64,000 nucleotides of DNA from Streptomyces sp. NBC_01198 (GCF_036010485.1 NZ_CP108568.1:2063501-2127500), one strand, 5' to 3'; shown: positions 8,139 to 19,454, counted from the stretch's first letter. Program-made: numbers and translations. The notes: generated by a model not told the origin, from the letters alone.

Positions 8139-9902
8139 TCACAGCGCGTGCAGGGGGTTGGGGACGGTGCCGTGGACTGCGGCGTGCGGCCGCTCGGCGC
8201 GGTCGCGGTAGCCGTCGAGGTGCAGCCGGTTGCGGTTGAGGCAGAGCCGGGCGATGCGCGGGGTGAGCAGGTCGAAGCCGGCGAATCGTTCCTTGAGGTG
8301 GGGGAAACGTTCCTGGTAGCGGATGATCTCCCCACGCACCAGGCCCCAGAAGACCGTTCCCGGCACTCCCAGCTGGTCCTCGCACAGCGGCGCCAGATAC
8401 CGCAGCACGCCGACGAAGAGTCCCGAGTGGATGAACTGGGTGAGGAAGCCGGGCTCCTCGGTCAGCAGCACCGCCCGGACCTCGTCGGGCATCGTGTCGT
8501 GCTCGGGCAGCGCCTGTGCGCTGACGTTGACGTCGTCGACGAAGTCCTTGACCGCGAGCCGCACCGGCAGGTCCTGCTCGTCGAAGACGACGATGGCGTT
8601 CTCGCCGTGCGGGGAGAAGACCGTGCCGTACTGGTAGAGGAAGTGCAGCAGCGGCGGCAGCAGCGCGCCGAACAGATGCCGCAGCCACACTGCCGGGGCG
8701 ACGCCGGAACGCGCGACGAGCTCCGCGGTGAAAGAGCGTCCTTCCGGGTCGGTGTGCAGCAGCGCGGCCAGCGTACGGGCGCGCTCGCCCGGGTCGAGGT
8801 GCGCCGTCAGCGGCTCGCGCCAGATGCAGCCGAGCAGTTCGCGGTACTGGTACGGGACGGTCGGCAGCCGGTCGTACTGCGGATGCGCCACCGTCACCGA
8901 GGCGACCTCGCCGAGCAGGATCACCCGGGTCTCGTCGCGCAGGAACGGATCGCCGGCCCGCAGCCCGTCCACCCAGGCGGTGACGGCGGGCGCGGCGAGG
9001 GTGCGCTGGGTGGGCAGTCCGCGCCACACCAGGGTGTTGAGCACCGACAGCGGCAACTTGACCGTACGGCGCCGCGGGTGGCTGGTGTTGAGGAAGGTCC
9101 TGATGGACTGCTGCGGCACTCTCAGGTCGTTGTCAGTGCCGAGCGCGATGATGGATCCGTCGGCGACAGCGGGGGCGAAGAGCGGCAGCACCACGTGCTC
9201 CCACTGCCACGGGTGGACCGGCAGCAGCAGGTGGTCGGCCGGGTCGCGGTCCCGGTCGGCGATGGTGGAGCGGAAGGCGTCGAGTGTGGCGGGCGGGATC
9301 TCGTCCGCATAGAGCAGATCGGGGGTGGCCAGGGTGTCGACACCGCGGTATCGGGCGAGGCCGCGGTGCACGGCGATCCACGGCAGCCGGTGCTGTCGGC
9401 GGGCCTCGGGCGCCCAGCGGGCCGCGTCGGCGTCGGAGAATCCGAGACGTCCCTTGTTGGCGACCAGCCAGGGGTGTCCTGTCTGGTGTCCTTCGAGCTC
9501 CGCGTAGTCCAGCTCGGCCAGCTCGGCGGCCGGCAGCGCGTGGGCGTCCAGCCGCAGGTCGGCGCGCAGCGTGGCCAGGAGCTCGCGGATGAGGTGGCCG
9601 GTGGTGTCCCCGCTCAGGCCGAGGACGCCGTTGTGCGCCTGGCTGACGAAGTGCAGCGGATCGCCGTCAGGACCGATGCTCGGGGGGTCCACCTGCCAGC
9701 TGCCGTACGCGCCCCTGCGGGCCTGGAAGCGGTAGGTCAGCGTGTCGCTGACCGGCAGGCGGTACGCCGTCGGGCCGGCCGCGGGCTCGGGTTCGGGGAC
9801 GATCACCTCCTCGTAGGCGAATTCGGCGAGCAGCTTCGCCAGCAGGCGCCGGGCCGCACGCTGCCAGGCCGCGGAGTCGGAGGGAGGGGAGGTGGTGGTC
9901 AC
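8139..9902 (-). CDS. IucA/IucC-family NIS siderophore synthetase (second synthetase, IucC/RhbF-like)
   Basis: A 587-residue ATP-dependent acyl-adenylating synthetase of NRPS-independent siderophore assembly, which condenses a carboxylate such as a citrate derivative with an amine. Family marks are GHPWLVANKGRLGFSDAD, LLPVHPWQWEHV, the SIRT motif in QQSIRTFLNTSHP, SPHGENAIVVFDEQ and VKDFVDDVNVS. The C-terminal FhuF-like region is present. The GTG at 9902 has an AGGAG seven bases upstream; the frame stays open upstream into the preceding acyltransferase region but that part has no family similarity. It is the last gene of a four-gene operon, 59 nt after the acyltransferase. Membership in the family is firm. 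The substrates are inferred only from neighbours. Confidence 0.9.
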   Translation of the reverse strand: MTTTSPPSDSAAWQRAARRLLAKLLAEFAYEEVIVPEPEPAAGPTAYRLPVSDTLTYRFQARRGAYGSWQVDPPSIGPDGDPLHFVSQAHNGVLGLSGDTTGHLIRELLATLRADLRLDAHALPAAELAELDYAELEGHQTGHPWLVANKGRLGFSDADAARWAPEARRQHRLPWIAVHRGLARYRGVDTLATPDLLYADEIPPATLDAFRSTIADRDRDPADHLLLPVHPWQWEHVVLPLFAPAVADGSIIALGTDNDLRVPQQSIRTFLNTSHPRRRTVKLPLSVLNTLVWRGLPTQRTLAAPAVTAWVDGLRAGDPFLRDETRVILLGEVASVTVAHPQYDRLPTVPYQYRELLGCIWREPLTAHLDPGERARTLAALLHTDPEGRSFTAELVARSGVAPAVWLRHLFGALLPPLLHFLYQYGTVFSPHGENAIVVFDEQDLPVRLAVKDFVDDVNVSAQALPEHDTMPDEVRAVLLTEEPGFLTQFIHSGLFVGVLRYLAPLCEDQLGVPGTVFWGLVRGEIIRYQERFPHLKERFAGFDLLTPRIARLCLNRNRLHLDGYRDRAERPHAAVHGTVPNPLHAL

Positions 9903-9961
9903 GGTGGGCTCCTGCGGGGACAGGGGGTGCAGGCGGGTGAGGGAGCACCGGTCGGGGCCGG

Positions 9962-10672
9962 TCAGAGCAGATGGCGCAGCGAGCGGTCGCGGATCATCAG
10001 GGCAGCGCGCTTGCCCGGGACGTCGGCCTCGGCGGACAGCCGGAAGCCCGCTGTGAGAAAGGCTGCCACGGAGGGGGTGTTGCGGAGGTCGGGTTCCGAG
10101 ATCACACGACCGCAGCCGGGCCGGTGGTCCAGGATCAGCTCGGCCACCGCCTTGATCAGGGTGCTTCCGAGCCCGCGGCCGCGGTCTGCGGCGCCGCCGA
10201 TGAGCAGGTGGACACCGGTGTCCTGTGGTCTGGCCGGGTAGTGGCGGGACAGCGGATCGAGGTCGGCGCGGTAGATCTCCCAGTAGCTCATCGGGGTGCC
10301 GTCGAGCAGCCCCAGGCAGGGGATGCTGCGGCCGTCGCCGCGGAGTTGGGCGTCCAGGTGCCGCCCGGTCACCGCCGGGTCGCCGGCGAGCTCCCAGAAC
10401 TCCGCGACCGCCGGATCGTTCATCCAGCGGCTGACGAGGGCGAGGTCGCGCGCGGGCTCGGCCGGCAGGAGGCGAAACGTCCCGGCAGGGGTGTCGGCGG
10501 GGGCCCATCGGGCGATGTCCCCGATCAGGCCGGTGGCTGCGCCGGCGCGCCCGGCCCGGGGGCCGGGCGCGCCGTGGACCCGTGAGGTGTCGCGGGCGGC
10601 GAAGAGCGCGAGGAATTCCGGCGGCAGCGTCAGATCGAGGGTGTCCTCGGTGCCGGGGTCGGCGGATGACAC
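9962..10672 (-). CDS. GNAT-family acyltransferase of siderophore biosynthesis (IucB/RhbD-like)
   Basis: A 236-residue protein whose C-terminal ~170 residues form a GNAT domain: RLLPAEPARDLALVSRWMND, a SYWEIYRADLD segment typical of siderophore acetyltransferases, the acetyl-CoA loop DRGRGLGSTLIKAV, and VISEPDLRNTPSVAAFLTAGF. In aerobactin and rhizobactin pathways this enzyme acetylates an N-hydroxylated diamine before condensation. Start is GTG at 10672 behind AGGAGGAG. The first ~60 residues are low-complexity and unmatched. It lies between the two IucA/IucC genes in the same orientation. No N-hydroxylase gene is seen nearby, so its real acceptor is unclear. Confidence 0.85.
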   Translation of the reverse strand: MSSADPGTEDTLDLTLPPEFLALFAARDTSRVHGAPGPRAGRAGAATGLIGDIARWAPADTPAGTFRLLPAEPARDLALVSRWMNDPAVAEFWELAGDPAVTGRHLDAQLRGDGRSIPCLGLLDGTPMSYWEIYRADLDPLSRHYPARPQDTGVHLLIGGAADRGRGLGSTLIKAVAELILDHRPGCGRVISEPDLRNTPSVAAFLTAGFRLSAEADVPGKRAALMIRDRSLRHLL

Positions 10673-10705
10673 GGTGACTCCTCCTCTGCTGCGTGTGGCG
10701 ACCGG

Positions 10706-12571
<1,866 letters not shown>

Positions 12572-12626
12572 ACGGGGGCTCCACTGGTCGTTGCCGCGGG
12601 GCTGCGGAGGGTGTGGGGGGCAGGCG

Positions 12627-14039
12627 TCATGCGGCGGCGCCCGGTGCGCCGGCGCGGGCGGCCTCGACGGCTCCGGCGAGGCGTTCGAGGACCGCCTCGG
12701 CCTGCTCGTCGGTGATGGTCAGCGGCGGCAGCAGCCGGACGACGCTCGCGTGCCTGCCGCCGAGTTCGGTGATCAGCCCGCGGCGCAGGGCCTCACGCTG
12801 GACCCGCGCGGCCAGTTGCGGTGCGGCCGGCAGGGCTCCGTAGTCGTCCCGTTCCGCGTCGGTGTCGACGATCTCCATGCCGATCATCAGTCCGCGGCCG
12901 CGTACGTCTCCGATGCAAGGATGGTGCGCGGCCAGTCCCCGCAGCCGGCTGAGCATCCGGGACCCGATCGTCTCGGCGCGCTCGTGCAGGGCGTTGCGGC
13001 GAACGAAACGCAAGGTAGCAGCGCCCGCCGCCATCGCCAGTTGGTTGCCGCGGAAGGTCCCGGCGTGGGCGCCGGGCTGCCAGCCGTCCAGCTCCTCGCG
13101 GTAGACGATCACCGCCAGCGGCAGGCTGCCGCCGATGGCCTTGGACAGCACCATGACGTCGGGCACGATGCCGCTGCGCTCCACAGCCCAGAAGGTGCCG
13201 GTCCTGCCGACGCCGGTCTGGACCTCGTCGGCGATCAGCGGGATGCCGCGGTCCGCGGTGACGGACCGCATCCGCCGCAGCCAGCTGTCGGGGGCCGGGA
13301 TCACGCCGCCCTCGCCCTGGACCGCCTCGAGGATCATCCCGGCGGGCGGCTGCACCCCGCCCTTGGGGTCGTCGAGCTGGTGCGCGGTCCAGCGTGCTGC
13401 GAGTTCGGCGCCCCGCTCGCCGCCGATCCCGAAGGGGCAGCGGTAGTCGTACGGATACGGCAGCCGGGTGACCTGGACGTCGGGGCCGCGCAGGGACGCG
13501 CGCACCGCGGTGTCACCCGTTGCGGCGAGTGCCGCGGCGGTCATGCCGTGGTAGGCGCCGGAGAAGGCCAGCAGCCCGTCGCGGCCGGTCGCGGTCCTGA
13601 CGAGCTTGATGGCCGCCTCGACGGCGTCGGTCCCCGCCGGGCTGCAGAACTGGATCCGGCCGTGGTCGGCGAGGGCGGGCGGCAGCGTCTCGAACAGGGC
13701 GGTGGTGAAGGCGTCCTTGACCGGTGTCGCGAGATCCAGCACATGCAGCGGCGCTCCGGAGTCGAGGACGCCCCTGATGGCCTCCAGCACGACGGGGTGG
13801 TTGTGGCCGAGTGCCAGGGTCCCCGCCCCGGCCAGGCAGTCCAGGTAGCGCCGCCCGTCCGCGCCCTCGACCGTCATCCCCCTGGCCCGCACCGGGACCA
13901 CGGGCAGCGAGCGCGCGTAGGTGCGCGCGGCCGACTCGCGCTGCGCCTGTCTGCGCAGGATCCCCTCCGCGGCGGTGATGCCGTCGTAGTCGTCGGCCGG
14001 CGCCGTGCGATGTCCCGAAGCGCTCGAAATGGCCGCCAC
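12627..14039 (-). CDS. Class III aminotransferase, diaminobutyrate--2-oxoglutarate type (RhbA/EctB-like)
   Basis: A 470-residue PLP enzyme. Seen: LAGAGTLALGHNHP, FCSPAGTDAVEAAIKL, AYHGMT, IADEVQTGVGRTGTFW with the PLP-binding Asp, and the Schiff-base lysine in MVLSKAIGGSLPLA. The sequence resembles diaminobutyrate aminotransferases that make 2,4-diaminobutyrate from aspartate semialdehyde, as in rhizobactin and ectoine pathways. As first gene of the NIS operon it probably supplies the diamine precursor. The GTG start at 14039 has GGAGGAG seven bases upstream. No ectA/ectC neighbours, so ectoine synthesis is unlikely. Enzyme class is sure; substrate is inferred. Confidence 0.9.
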   Translation of the reverse strand: MAAISSASGHRTAPADDYDGITAAEGILRRQAQRESAARTYARSLPVVPVRARGMTVEGADGRRYLDCLAGAGTLALGHNHPVVLEAIRGVLDSGAPLHVLDLATPVKDAFTTALFETLPPALADHGRIQFCSPAGTDAVEAAIKLVRTATGRDGLLAFSGAYHGMTAAALAATGDTAVRASLRGPDVQVTRLPYPYDYRCPFGIGGERGAELAARWTAHQLDDPKGGVQPPAGMILEAVQGEGGVIPAPDSWLRRMRSVTADRGIPLIADEVQTGVGRTGTFWAVERSGIVPDVMVLSKAIGGSLPLAVIVYREELDGWQPGAHAGTFRGNQLAMAAGAATLRFVRRNALHERAETIGSRMLSRLRGLAAHHPCIGDVRGRGLMIGMEIVDTDAERDDYGALPAAPQLAARVQREALRRGLITELGGRHASVVRLLPPLTITDEQAEAVLERLAGAVEAARAGAPGAAA

Positions 14040-14254
14040 GTGCTGTCTCCTCCGAGTCGCCTGCAGTCGATCAGTCCCCCGTCCGTACTAACGACGCGGT
14101 GACGGACCGATCACGGGCCGCGCACGGAACTTTCCCGCCGGAACCGGTGCGCGGCGGCTGACCGTCCCTCACCCCGACGGCGTGCTCGTGCGCCGCCCGC
14201 GCCGGACACACCACTGATGGCCCGGCACGCAGACTTCGCAGGGGGCTCACGTTC
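14040..14254. other. Divergent intergenic region between the NIS operon and a secreted protease
   Basis: About 215 nt that should hold the operon promoter. I looked for the DmdR/IdeR iron box (TTAGG...CCTAA type) and saw none. A short inverted repeat GTCCGT (from about 14081) and ACGGAC (14102-14107) is the only symmetrical element noticed. Confidence 0.4.
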
Positions 14255-15421
14255 ATGTCATCGATACGCCGGTCGTTGATGGCGGCTGCGGCGGCCGTGG
14301 CGCTGGTCGCCACGGCAAGCGCATGCGGGTCGTCGGACACCGAGGGCGGCTCCAAGCCCACGGCGACACAGAAGACGACGGCGAAGCCGAAGTTCGATCT
14401 CTCCCTTCCGACGTCGCTGCCGACCAGCGTCGCCGATCTGAAGAAGTGGGAGCAGGCGTACAAGCGGGGGGCCTGGAAGAACTGGGACAAAGCCCAATGG
14501 CTGCGCAAGGCGGCGGATTTCGTCAACCCGGTGATCGACGGCCTGTGGGACGACGACCGGATGAAGGCCGCCGATCCGCAGGACAAGAACGTGCCGGTCG
14601 ACGTCGCGTCCGACCAGGGCAAGACCGATCCCGCGCCCGCGCAGGTGACGGCGCGCCAGGTGGCGGCGCCCTACCACCGGAGCGCGCCTGACGTCGGAAA
14701 GCTGTTCTTCGACAGCCCCAGGGGATCGATGGTCTGCTCGGCGACCGTGATCCAGGACCCGGCCCACCCCGGCAAGTCCAACCTGGTCTGGACGGCAGGC
14801 CATTGCGTGCATGCGGGCGCGGAAGGCGGCTGGTACCGCAACATCGCCTTCGTCCCCGCCTACAACGACTCGGGCAAGGACGCCGCCGCGCTCAAGGGCG
14901 CCAAGCGCGACGTGCTGGCGCCGTACGGGGTGTTCTGGGCCGACGGAGCGAGTACGTCGCAGCAGTGGATCGACACCGGTGCCGAGTCGGGCGGCAGCGG
15001 CTCGCCCTACGACTTCGCGGTGCTGCACGTGACGCCGGAGCAGGGCGGCAAGTCGCTGGAGGAGACGGTGGGCTCGGCCATGCCGGTGTGGTTCGACGCT
15101 CCGACCACGGCTCAGGTCGGCACCCTCGACGCGTGGGGGTACCCGGCGGCTTCGCCCTACGACGGGCAGCGGATGTACGACTGTGCGGGCAAGCCGGGAC
15201 GGCTCTCGCTCGACGCCCGGCAGCCGACGGAGTACCGCATCGGCTGCACCATGACGGCGGGTTCCTCCGGCGGGGGCTGGTTCGCCAAGCGGCCCGACGG
15301 GACGACCGCGCTGGTCAGCAACACCTCGATCGGCCCGGTGACGGCGACCTGGCTGGCCGGCCCGCGGCTCGGAGCGGACGCGGAGAAGGTCTTCGACGCG
15401 GTGAGCCGGAAGTTCAGCTGA
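14255..15421 (+). CDS. Secreted trypsin-like serine peptidase (S1 fold)
   Basis: A 388-residue exported protein. The N-terminus has RR followed by a hydrophobic stretch and ends in ATASACGSSD, which may be a weak lipobox (A-S-A-C) or a signal peptidase I site; then comes a Ser/Thr/Lys-rich linker. The catalytic triad is readable: His in VWTAGHCVHAG, Asp in SPYDFAVLHV and Ser in TAGSSGGGWF. Cysteines near the His and Ser could form disulfides as in S1 peptidases. Residues 60-120 (ADLKKWEQAYKRGAWKNWD) form a pro-region-like segment. It stands alone, divergent from the siderophore operon, and ends at a strong hairpin. Substrate unknown. Confidence 0.87.
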   Translation: MSSIRRSLMAAAAAVALVATASACGSSDTEGGSKPTATQKTTAKPKFDLSLPTSLPTSVADLKKWEQAYKRGAWKNWDKAQWLRKAADFVNPVIDGLWDDDRMKAADPQDKNVPVDVASDQGKTDPAPAQVTARQVAAPYHRSAPDVGKLFFDSPRGSMVCSATVIQDPAHPGKSNLVWTAGHCVHAGAEGGWYRNIAFVPAYNDSGKDAAALKGAKRDVLAPYGVFWADGASTSQQWIDTGAESGGSGSPYDFAVLHVTPEQGGKSLEETVGSAMPVWFDAPTTAQVGTLDAWGYPAASPYDGQRMYDCAGKPGRLSLDARQPTEYRIGCTMTAGSSGGGWFAKRPDGTTALVSNTSIGPVTATWLAGPRLGADAEKVFDAVSRKFS

Positions 15422-15434
15422 CGGCGGCACGCGG

Positions 15435-15476
15435 ACATGGGTGAGGCCCCGGCTGGAGCCGGGGCCTCACCCATGT
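15435..15476. terminator. Bidirectional hairpin between the protease gene and hflX
   Basis: A perfect inverted repeat with 20-nt arms and a 2-nt centre, in the gap between two convergent genes. Expected to terminate both. Confidence 0.9.
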
Positions 15477-15516
15477 GGTGCCGTTCGCGGTGCCGGCTGC
15501 TGCCGCGGTTCCTTCG

Positions 15517-17010
15517 CTAGTGGGTGGCGAGGGTGAACGGGGCCAGTTCCGCCGCCATCTCCTCGTGCACCCGGACCTTGAGCAGAGTGCCGTCGCCGGT
15601 GTGCTCCTCGGAGAGCACCTCGCCGCCCGCATGCACCCGGGACACCAGCCCGCCGTGGGTGTAGGGCACCAGGGCCTCCACCTCCACGTCAGGGCGCGGC
15701 AGTTCCTCGTCGATCATTTCCAGCAGCACGTCGATGCCCTTGCCGCTGCGTGCCGACACCGCGATGGCGTGCTTCTCGTTGCGCAGCAGGCGCTGGAGCA
15801 CCAACGGGTCGGCGGCGTCCGCCTTGTTGATCACCACGATCTCGGGCACGTCGAGCGCGCCGACGTCGCGGAAGACCTCGCGGACCGCCGCCAGCTGCTC
15901 CTCGGGCACCGGGTGCGAGCCGTCCACCACGTGCAGGATCAGGTCGGCGTCGCCGACCTCCTCCATCGTGGACCGGAAGGCCTCCACCAGGTGGTGGGGC
16001 AGATGCCGGACGAATCCGACGGTGTCGGCGAGAGTGTAGAGCCGTCCGCTGGGCGTCTCCGCCCGCCGCACGGTCGGGTCGAGCGTGGCGAACAGCGAGT
16101 TCTCCACCAGGACACCGGCACCGGTGAGGCGGTTGAGCAGCGAGGACTTGCCCGCGTTGGTGTAGCCGGCGATGGCCACCGAGGGCACCTTGTGGCGCTT
16201 GCGCTCCTGGCGCTTCAGGTCGCGGCTGGTCTTCATCTCCGCGATCTCCCGGCGCATCTTGGCCATCTTCTCGCGGATGCGGCGCCGGTCGGTCTCGATC
16301 TTGGTCTCACCGGGACCGCGGGTGGCCATACCGCCGCCGGACGAGCCGGCGCCACCACCACCCATCTGCCGGGACAGCGACTGGCCCCAGCCCCGCAGCC
16401 TCGGCAGCATGTACTGCATCTGGGCGAGCGAGACCTGTGCCTTGCCCTCACGGGACTTGGCGTGCTGGGCGAAGATGTCCAGGATCAGCGCGGTGCGGTC
16501 GACGACCTTGACCTTGACCACGTCTTCGAGGTGGATGAGCTGGCCGGGGCTGAGCTCACCGTCGCAGACGACGGTGTCGGCGCCGCTTTCCAGCACGATC
16601 TCCCGCAGTTCCTGCGCCTTGCCCGAGCCGATGTAGGTGGCCGGGTCCGGCTTGTCGCGGCGCTGGATGACGCCGTCCAGGACGAGGGCGCCGGCGGTCT
16701 CGGCGAGCGCCGCCAGCTCGGCCAGCGAGTTCTCGGCGTCGTCCACGGTGCCGGAGGTCCACACGCCGACGAGCACCACGCGTTCCAGCCGCAGCTGGCG
16801 GTACTCGACCTCGGTGACGTCCTCCAGCTCGGTGGACAGTCCCGCGACCCGGCGGAGCGAGGCCCGCTCGGAGCGGTCGAGCTGATCGCCGTCCCGGTCC
16901 CCGTCGATCTGCGCGCTCCAGGCGACGTCCTCTTCCATCAGGGCGTCGGCCCGAAGGCTCTCGGGGAGGCGCTGGCGGTCGTTCGAAGAGGAAGAAGAGG
17001 AGGAGGTCAT
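15517..17010 (-). CDS. hflX: Ribosome-associated GTPase HflX
   Basis: A 497-residue HflX. The N-terminal HflX domain carries ATYIGSGKAQEL and VVCDGELSPGQLIHLED, followed by a glycine-rich linker (MGGGGAGSSGGGMATRGPGETKIE) and a coiled helical region. The GTPase domain has G1 GYTNAGKSS, the G2/switch region TLDPTVRR, G3 DTVGF and G4 NKAD. HflX splits stalled or hibernating ribosomes. The ATG at 17010 follows AAGGATCCG. The first residues are a serine run encoded by repeated TCC/TCT. The frame is open farther upstream but without similarity. Monocistronic by appearance. Confidence 0.95.
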   Translation of the reverse strand: MTSSSSSSSNDRQRLPESLRADALMEEDVAWSAQIDGDRDGDQLDRSERASLRRVAGLSTELEDVTEVEYRQLRLERVVLVGVWTSGTVDDAENSLAELAALAETAGALVLDGVIQRRDKPDPATYIGSGKAQELREIVLESGADTVVCDGELSPGQLIHLEDVVKVKVVDRTALILDIFAQHAKSREGKAQVSLAQMQYMLPRLRGWGQSLSRQMGGGGAGSSGGGMATRGPGETKIETDRRRIREKMAKMRREIAEMKTSRDLKRQERKRHKVPSVAIAGYTNAGKSSLLNRLTGAGVLVENSLFATLDPTVRRAETPSGRLYTLADTVGFVRHLPHHLVEAFRSTMEEVGDADLILHVVDGSHPVPEEQLAAVREVFRDVGALDVPEIVVINKADAADPLVLQRLLRNEKHAIAVSARSGKGIDVLLEMIDEELPRPDVEVEALVPYTHGGLVSRVHAGGEVLSEEHTGDGTLLKVRVHEEMAAELAPFTLATH

Positions 17011-17270
17011 CGGATCCTTAGGTCGTTCGGTCGGGGTCCGGCACTCGCACGTGCCGTCATTACGATGGTCGCACGCCGGACCGTCGCGGTCACGCGGGTT
17101 TCCCGGTGGGTGCGCACAGCTCGCGAACCACTCGTACGGGTGATCCCGGCCGGGAACGGGCCGCCGCCACCAGCCGTTCACTCAGAGTAATCATCAAGAG
17201 GCCGGACGCCGGTCCGATGACGATCCGAGGAGTGGGTGCGGTGCGCGAGAACGGAACGGCACGGACGGGA

Positions 17271-19454
17271 TCAGCCGCGGCCCGCGGTGACGGCGGGCTT
17301 CGCCCGGTAGACGTCGTAGACACCGGGCACGGCCCGCATGGCGCGCATCAGAGCGGCAAGGGCCTGGGGGTCGGGCAGCTCGACCGTGTAGGTGTGCCGC
17401 ACCCGGTGTTCCTGCGGCGGCTCCACCGCGGCCGAGACGATCCCGACGCCCTCGGTGGCGATCACCTCGGTGAGGTCGGCGAGCAGTCGCGGGCGGCTGA
17501 GCGCCTCGGCGAGCACCGTCGCGCGGTAGCCGCCGGCCGGAGTGCCGTCCCGCCACCCCACGGGCACCGAGGTCCGCCCGGCCGCGGTCATCCTGGCGGT
17601 GCTGGGACACTCGGCGCGGTGGACGGTCACGGCGCCGCCGCGGATGACGAAGCCCGTCACCGCGTCGGGCGGGACGGGCGTGCAGCAGCGGGCCAGCCGC
17701 ACCGTGGCTCCCGGCAGGTCGGTGACCGCCACCGGCTGCGACGACGGAGCGCTGCCCGCGGCTCGGCTGGGCCGGACGGCCGGGGCGGCGGCGGGCTGGT
17801 CCTCGTCGGCCGGCGCGGGGTGCTGCGCCAGCCAGCGGGTGATCGCGATCCGGGCCGCGGGGGTGGTGGCGTGTTCGAGCCAGTCGGCCGCCGGGCGGGA
17901 GGCGGCGGCATCGTCCAGCAGCAGTTGCAGGCTGTCACCGTCGCGCAGCCGGGTGCCGAGCGGCGCGAGCCGGCCGTTGACCCGTACGCCGATACACCGG
18001 CGGCCACCCTCGCCGTGCACCGCGTAGGCGGCGTCCACGCAGCTGGCACCCGCGGGCAGCCTGATGGTGCCGGAGGCGTCACCGCCCTCCGCGGTGAAGA
18101 CGGTGATCTCGCGGTCCTGCGCGAGGTCGTCACGGAGCGCGGACCAGAAGGTGTCGGGGTCGGGCGCGTCGCGCTGCCATTCGAGCAGCCGGGCGAGCCA
18201 GCCGGGCTGGGTCGGGTCGACCCTCCCCCAGACCTCGGCGGCCGCGGACCCCGCGGCGGGCTGGGGCGTGCCGTCGGCGGGCTGCAGGTGCTCCGGGGCG
18301 GCGTGCGGGTCGCCGAGGGCGATCACGCCGGCCTCCGCCACCCGGTGCATCTGCCGGGTCCTGACCAGGACTTCGGCGATCCGGCCCTGGTCGTCGGCGA
18401 TGGCGGTGTGCAGCGACCGGTAGAGGTTGAATTTGGGGGCGGCGATGAAGTCCTTGAATTCGGCGATCACCGGGGTGAAGCAGGTGTGCAGCTCGCCGAG
18501 CACGGCGTAGCAGTCGGCGTCCTCGCCGACCAGGACGAGCAGCCGGCCGAAGTCGCCGCCGCCGAGCTCCGCGCCGCCGCGCTTGAGCAGCAGGCGGTGC
18601 ACGGAGACCGCGTGCCGGGGCCTGATGGCCACCTCCGCCGCGATGTCCGCCTCGCGCAGCACCTTGCGCAGGTCCTCGGCGATCGTGGCCAGCAGGTCGG
18701 GCCGCTGCGCGTTCGCGGCGATCATGGCCTGGGTGCGGGCGTATTCGGCGGGATGGAGGATCGCGAAGACCCGGTCCTCCAGCTCGGTCTTGAGCGCCTG
18801 CACGCCGAGGCGTTCGGCGAGCGGGATGAGCACGTCCCGGGTGACCTTGGCGATCCTGGCCTGCTTGTCGGGCCGCATCACCCCGAGGGTGCGGACGTTG
18901 TGCAACCGGTCGGCGAGCTTGATCGACATCACGCGTACGTCGCTGCCGGTCGCGACCAGCATCTTCCGGAAGGTCTCGGGTTCCGCCGCAGCGCCGTGGT
19001 CGACCTTCTCCAGTTTGGTGACGCCGTCGACGAGGTAGGTCACCTCCGCGCCGAACTCCTCGCGCACCTGATCCAGCGTCACGTCCGTGTCCTCGACCGT
19101 GTCGTGGAGCAGGGACGCCGTCAGCGTGGTGGTCTCGGCGCCGAGTTCGGCCAGGATCAAGGTGACGGCCAGCGGATGGGTGATGAAAGGCTCACCGCTT
19201 TTCCGCGTCTGGCCGCGGTGCGAGGACTCGGCGAGCACATACGCCCGGCGCAGCGTCTCTACGGCCTCAGGGCCGGCCTGCGGATGCCGGGCGCGGTGGA
19301 CCTTGATGAGGTGTTCGATGGCGCCGGGCAGCCGGTCCCTGGTGCCGGGGCCGAGCAGGGCGGCCCGGCCGAGGCGGCGCAGATCGATGCGCCGCAGACC
19401 GCGTCGAGGGGCGTCGGCAGCGCGCTCGGCGTCCACCGCGTTGTCTGCGCTCAT
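17271..19454 (-). CDS. rshA: RelA/SpoT-family (p)ppGpp protein, RshA-like, with degenerate synthetase motifs
   Basis: A 727-residue long RSH protein. The N-terminal HD hydrolase is intact: SSHRG, THPLAV, SLLHDTVEDT (His117-Asp118) and LADRLHNVRT. The synthetase domain is recognisable but altered. NGYQSLHT is FNLYRSLHT (342-350), VEVQIRT is AEVLVRT, and AHW is ALG after AEAGVI. The RVIV after the domain's Asp is LLVLV. A TGS domain, a Zn-finger-like region with VRLARCCTPVPPD and VHRAECP, and a C-terminal ACT domain follow. The ATG at 19454 has GGAGGTGCGG before it. I use rshA because position and divergence resemble the second RSH gene of S. coelicolor, which is an inference. It may act mainly as a (p)ppGpp hydrolase. 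Confidence 0.85.
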   Translation of the reverse strand: MSADNAVDAERAADAPRRGLRRIDLRRLGRAALLGPGTRDRLPGAIEHLIKVHRARHPQAGPEAVETLRRAYVLAESSHRGQTRKSGEPFITHPLAVTLILAELGAETTTLTASLLHDTVEDTDVTLDQVREEFGAEVTYLVDGVTKLEKVDHGAAAEPETFRKMLVATGSDVRVMSIKLADRLHNVRTLGVMRPDKQARIAKVTRDVLIPLAERLGVQALKTELEDRVFAILHPAEYARTQAMIAANAQRPDLLATIAEDLRKVLREADIAAEVAIRPRHAVSVHRLLLKRGGAELGGGDFGRLLVLVGEDADCYAVLGELHTCFTPVIAEFKDFIAAPKFNLYRSLHTAIADDQGRIAEVLVRTRQMHRVAEAGVIALGDPHAAPEHLQPADGTPQPAAGSAAAEVWGRVDPTQPGWLARLLEWQRDAPDPDTFWSALRDDLAQDREITVFTAEGGDASGTIRLPAGASCVDAAYAVHGEGGRRCIGVRVNGRLAPLGTRLRDGDSLQLLLDDAAASRPAADWLEHATTPAARIAITRWLAQHPAPADEDQPAAAPAVRPSRAAGSAPSSQPVAVTDLPGATVRLARCCTPVPPDAVTGFVIRGGAVTVHRAECPSTARMTAAGRTSVPVGWRDGTPAGGYRATVLAEALSRPRLLADLTEVIATEGVGIVSAAVEPPQEHRVRHTYTVELPDPQALAALMRAMRAVPGVYDVYRAKPAVTAGRG

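Noticed and set aside
14040..14254. Possible ectoine gene cluster because of the EctB-like aminotransferase
   Set aside because: No ectA, ectC or ectD genes nearby. The next three genes are siderophore enzymes.
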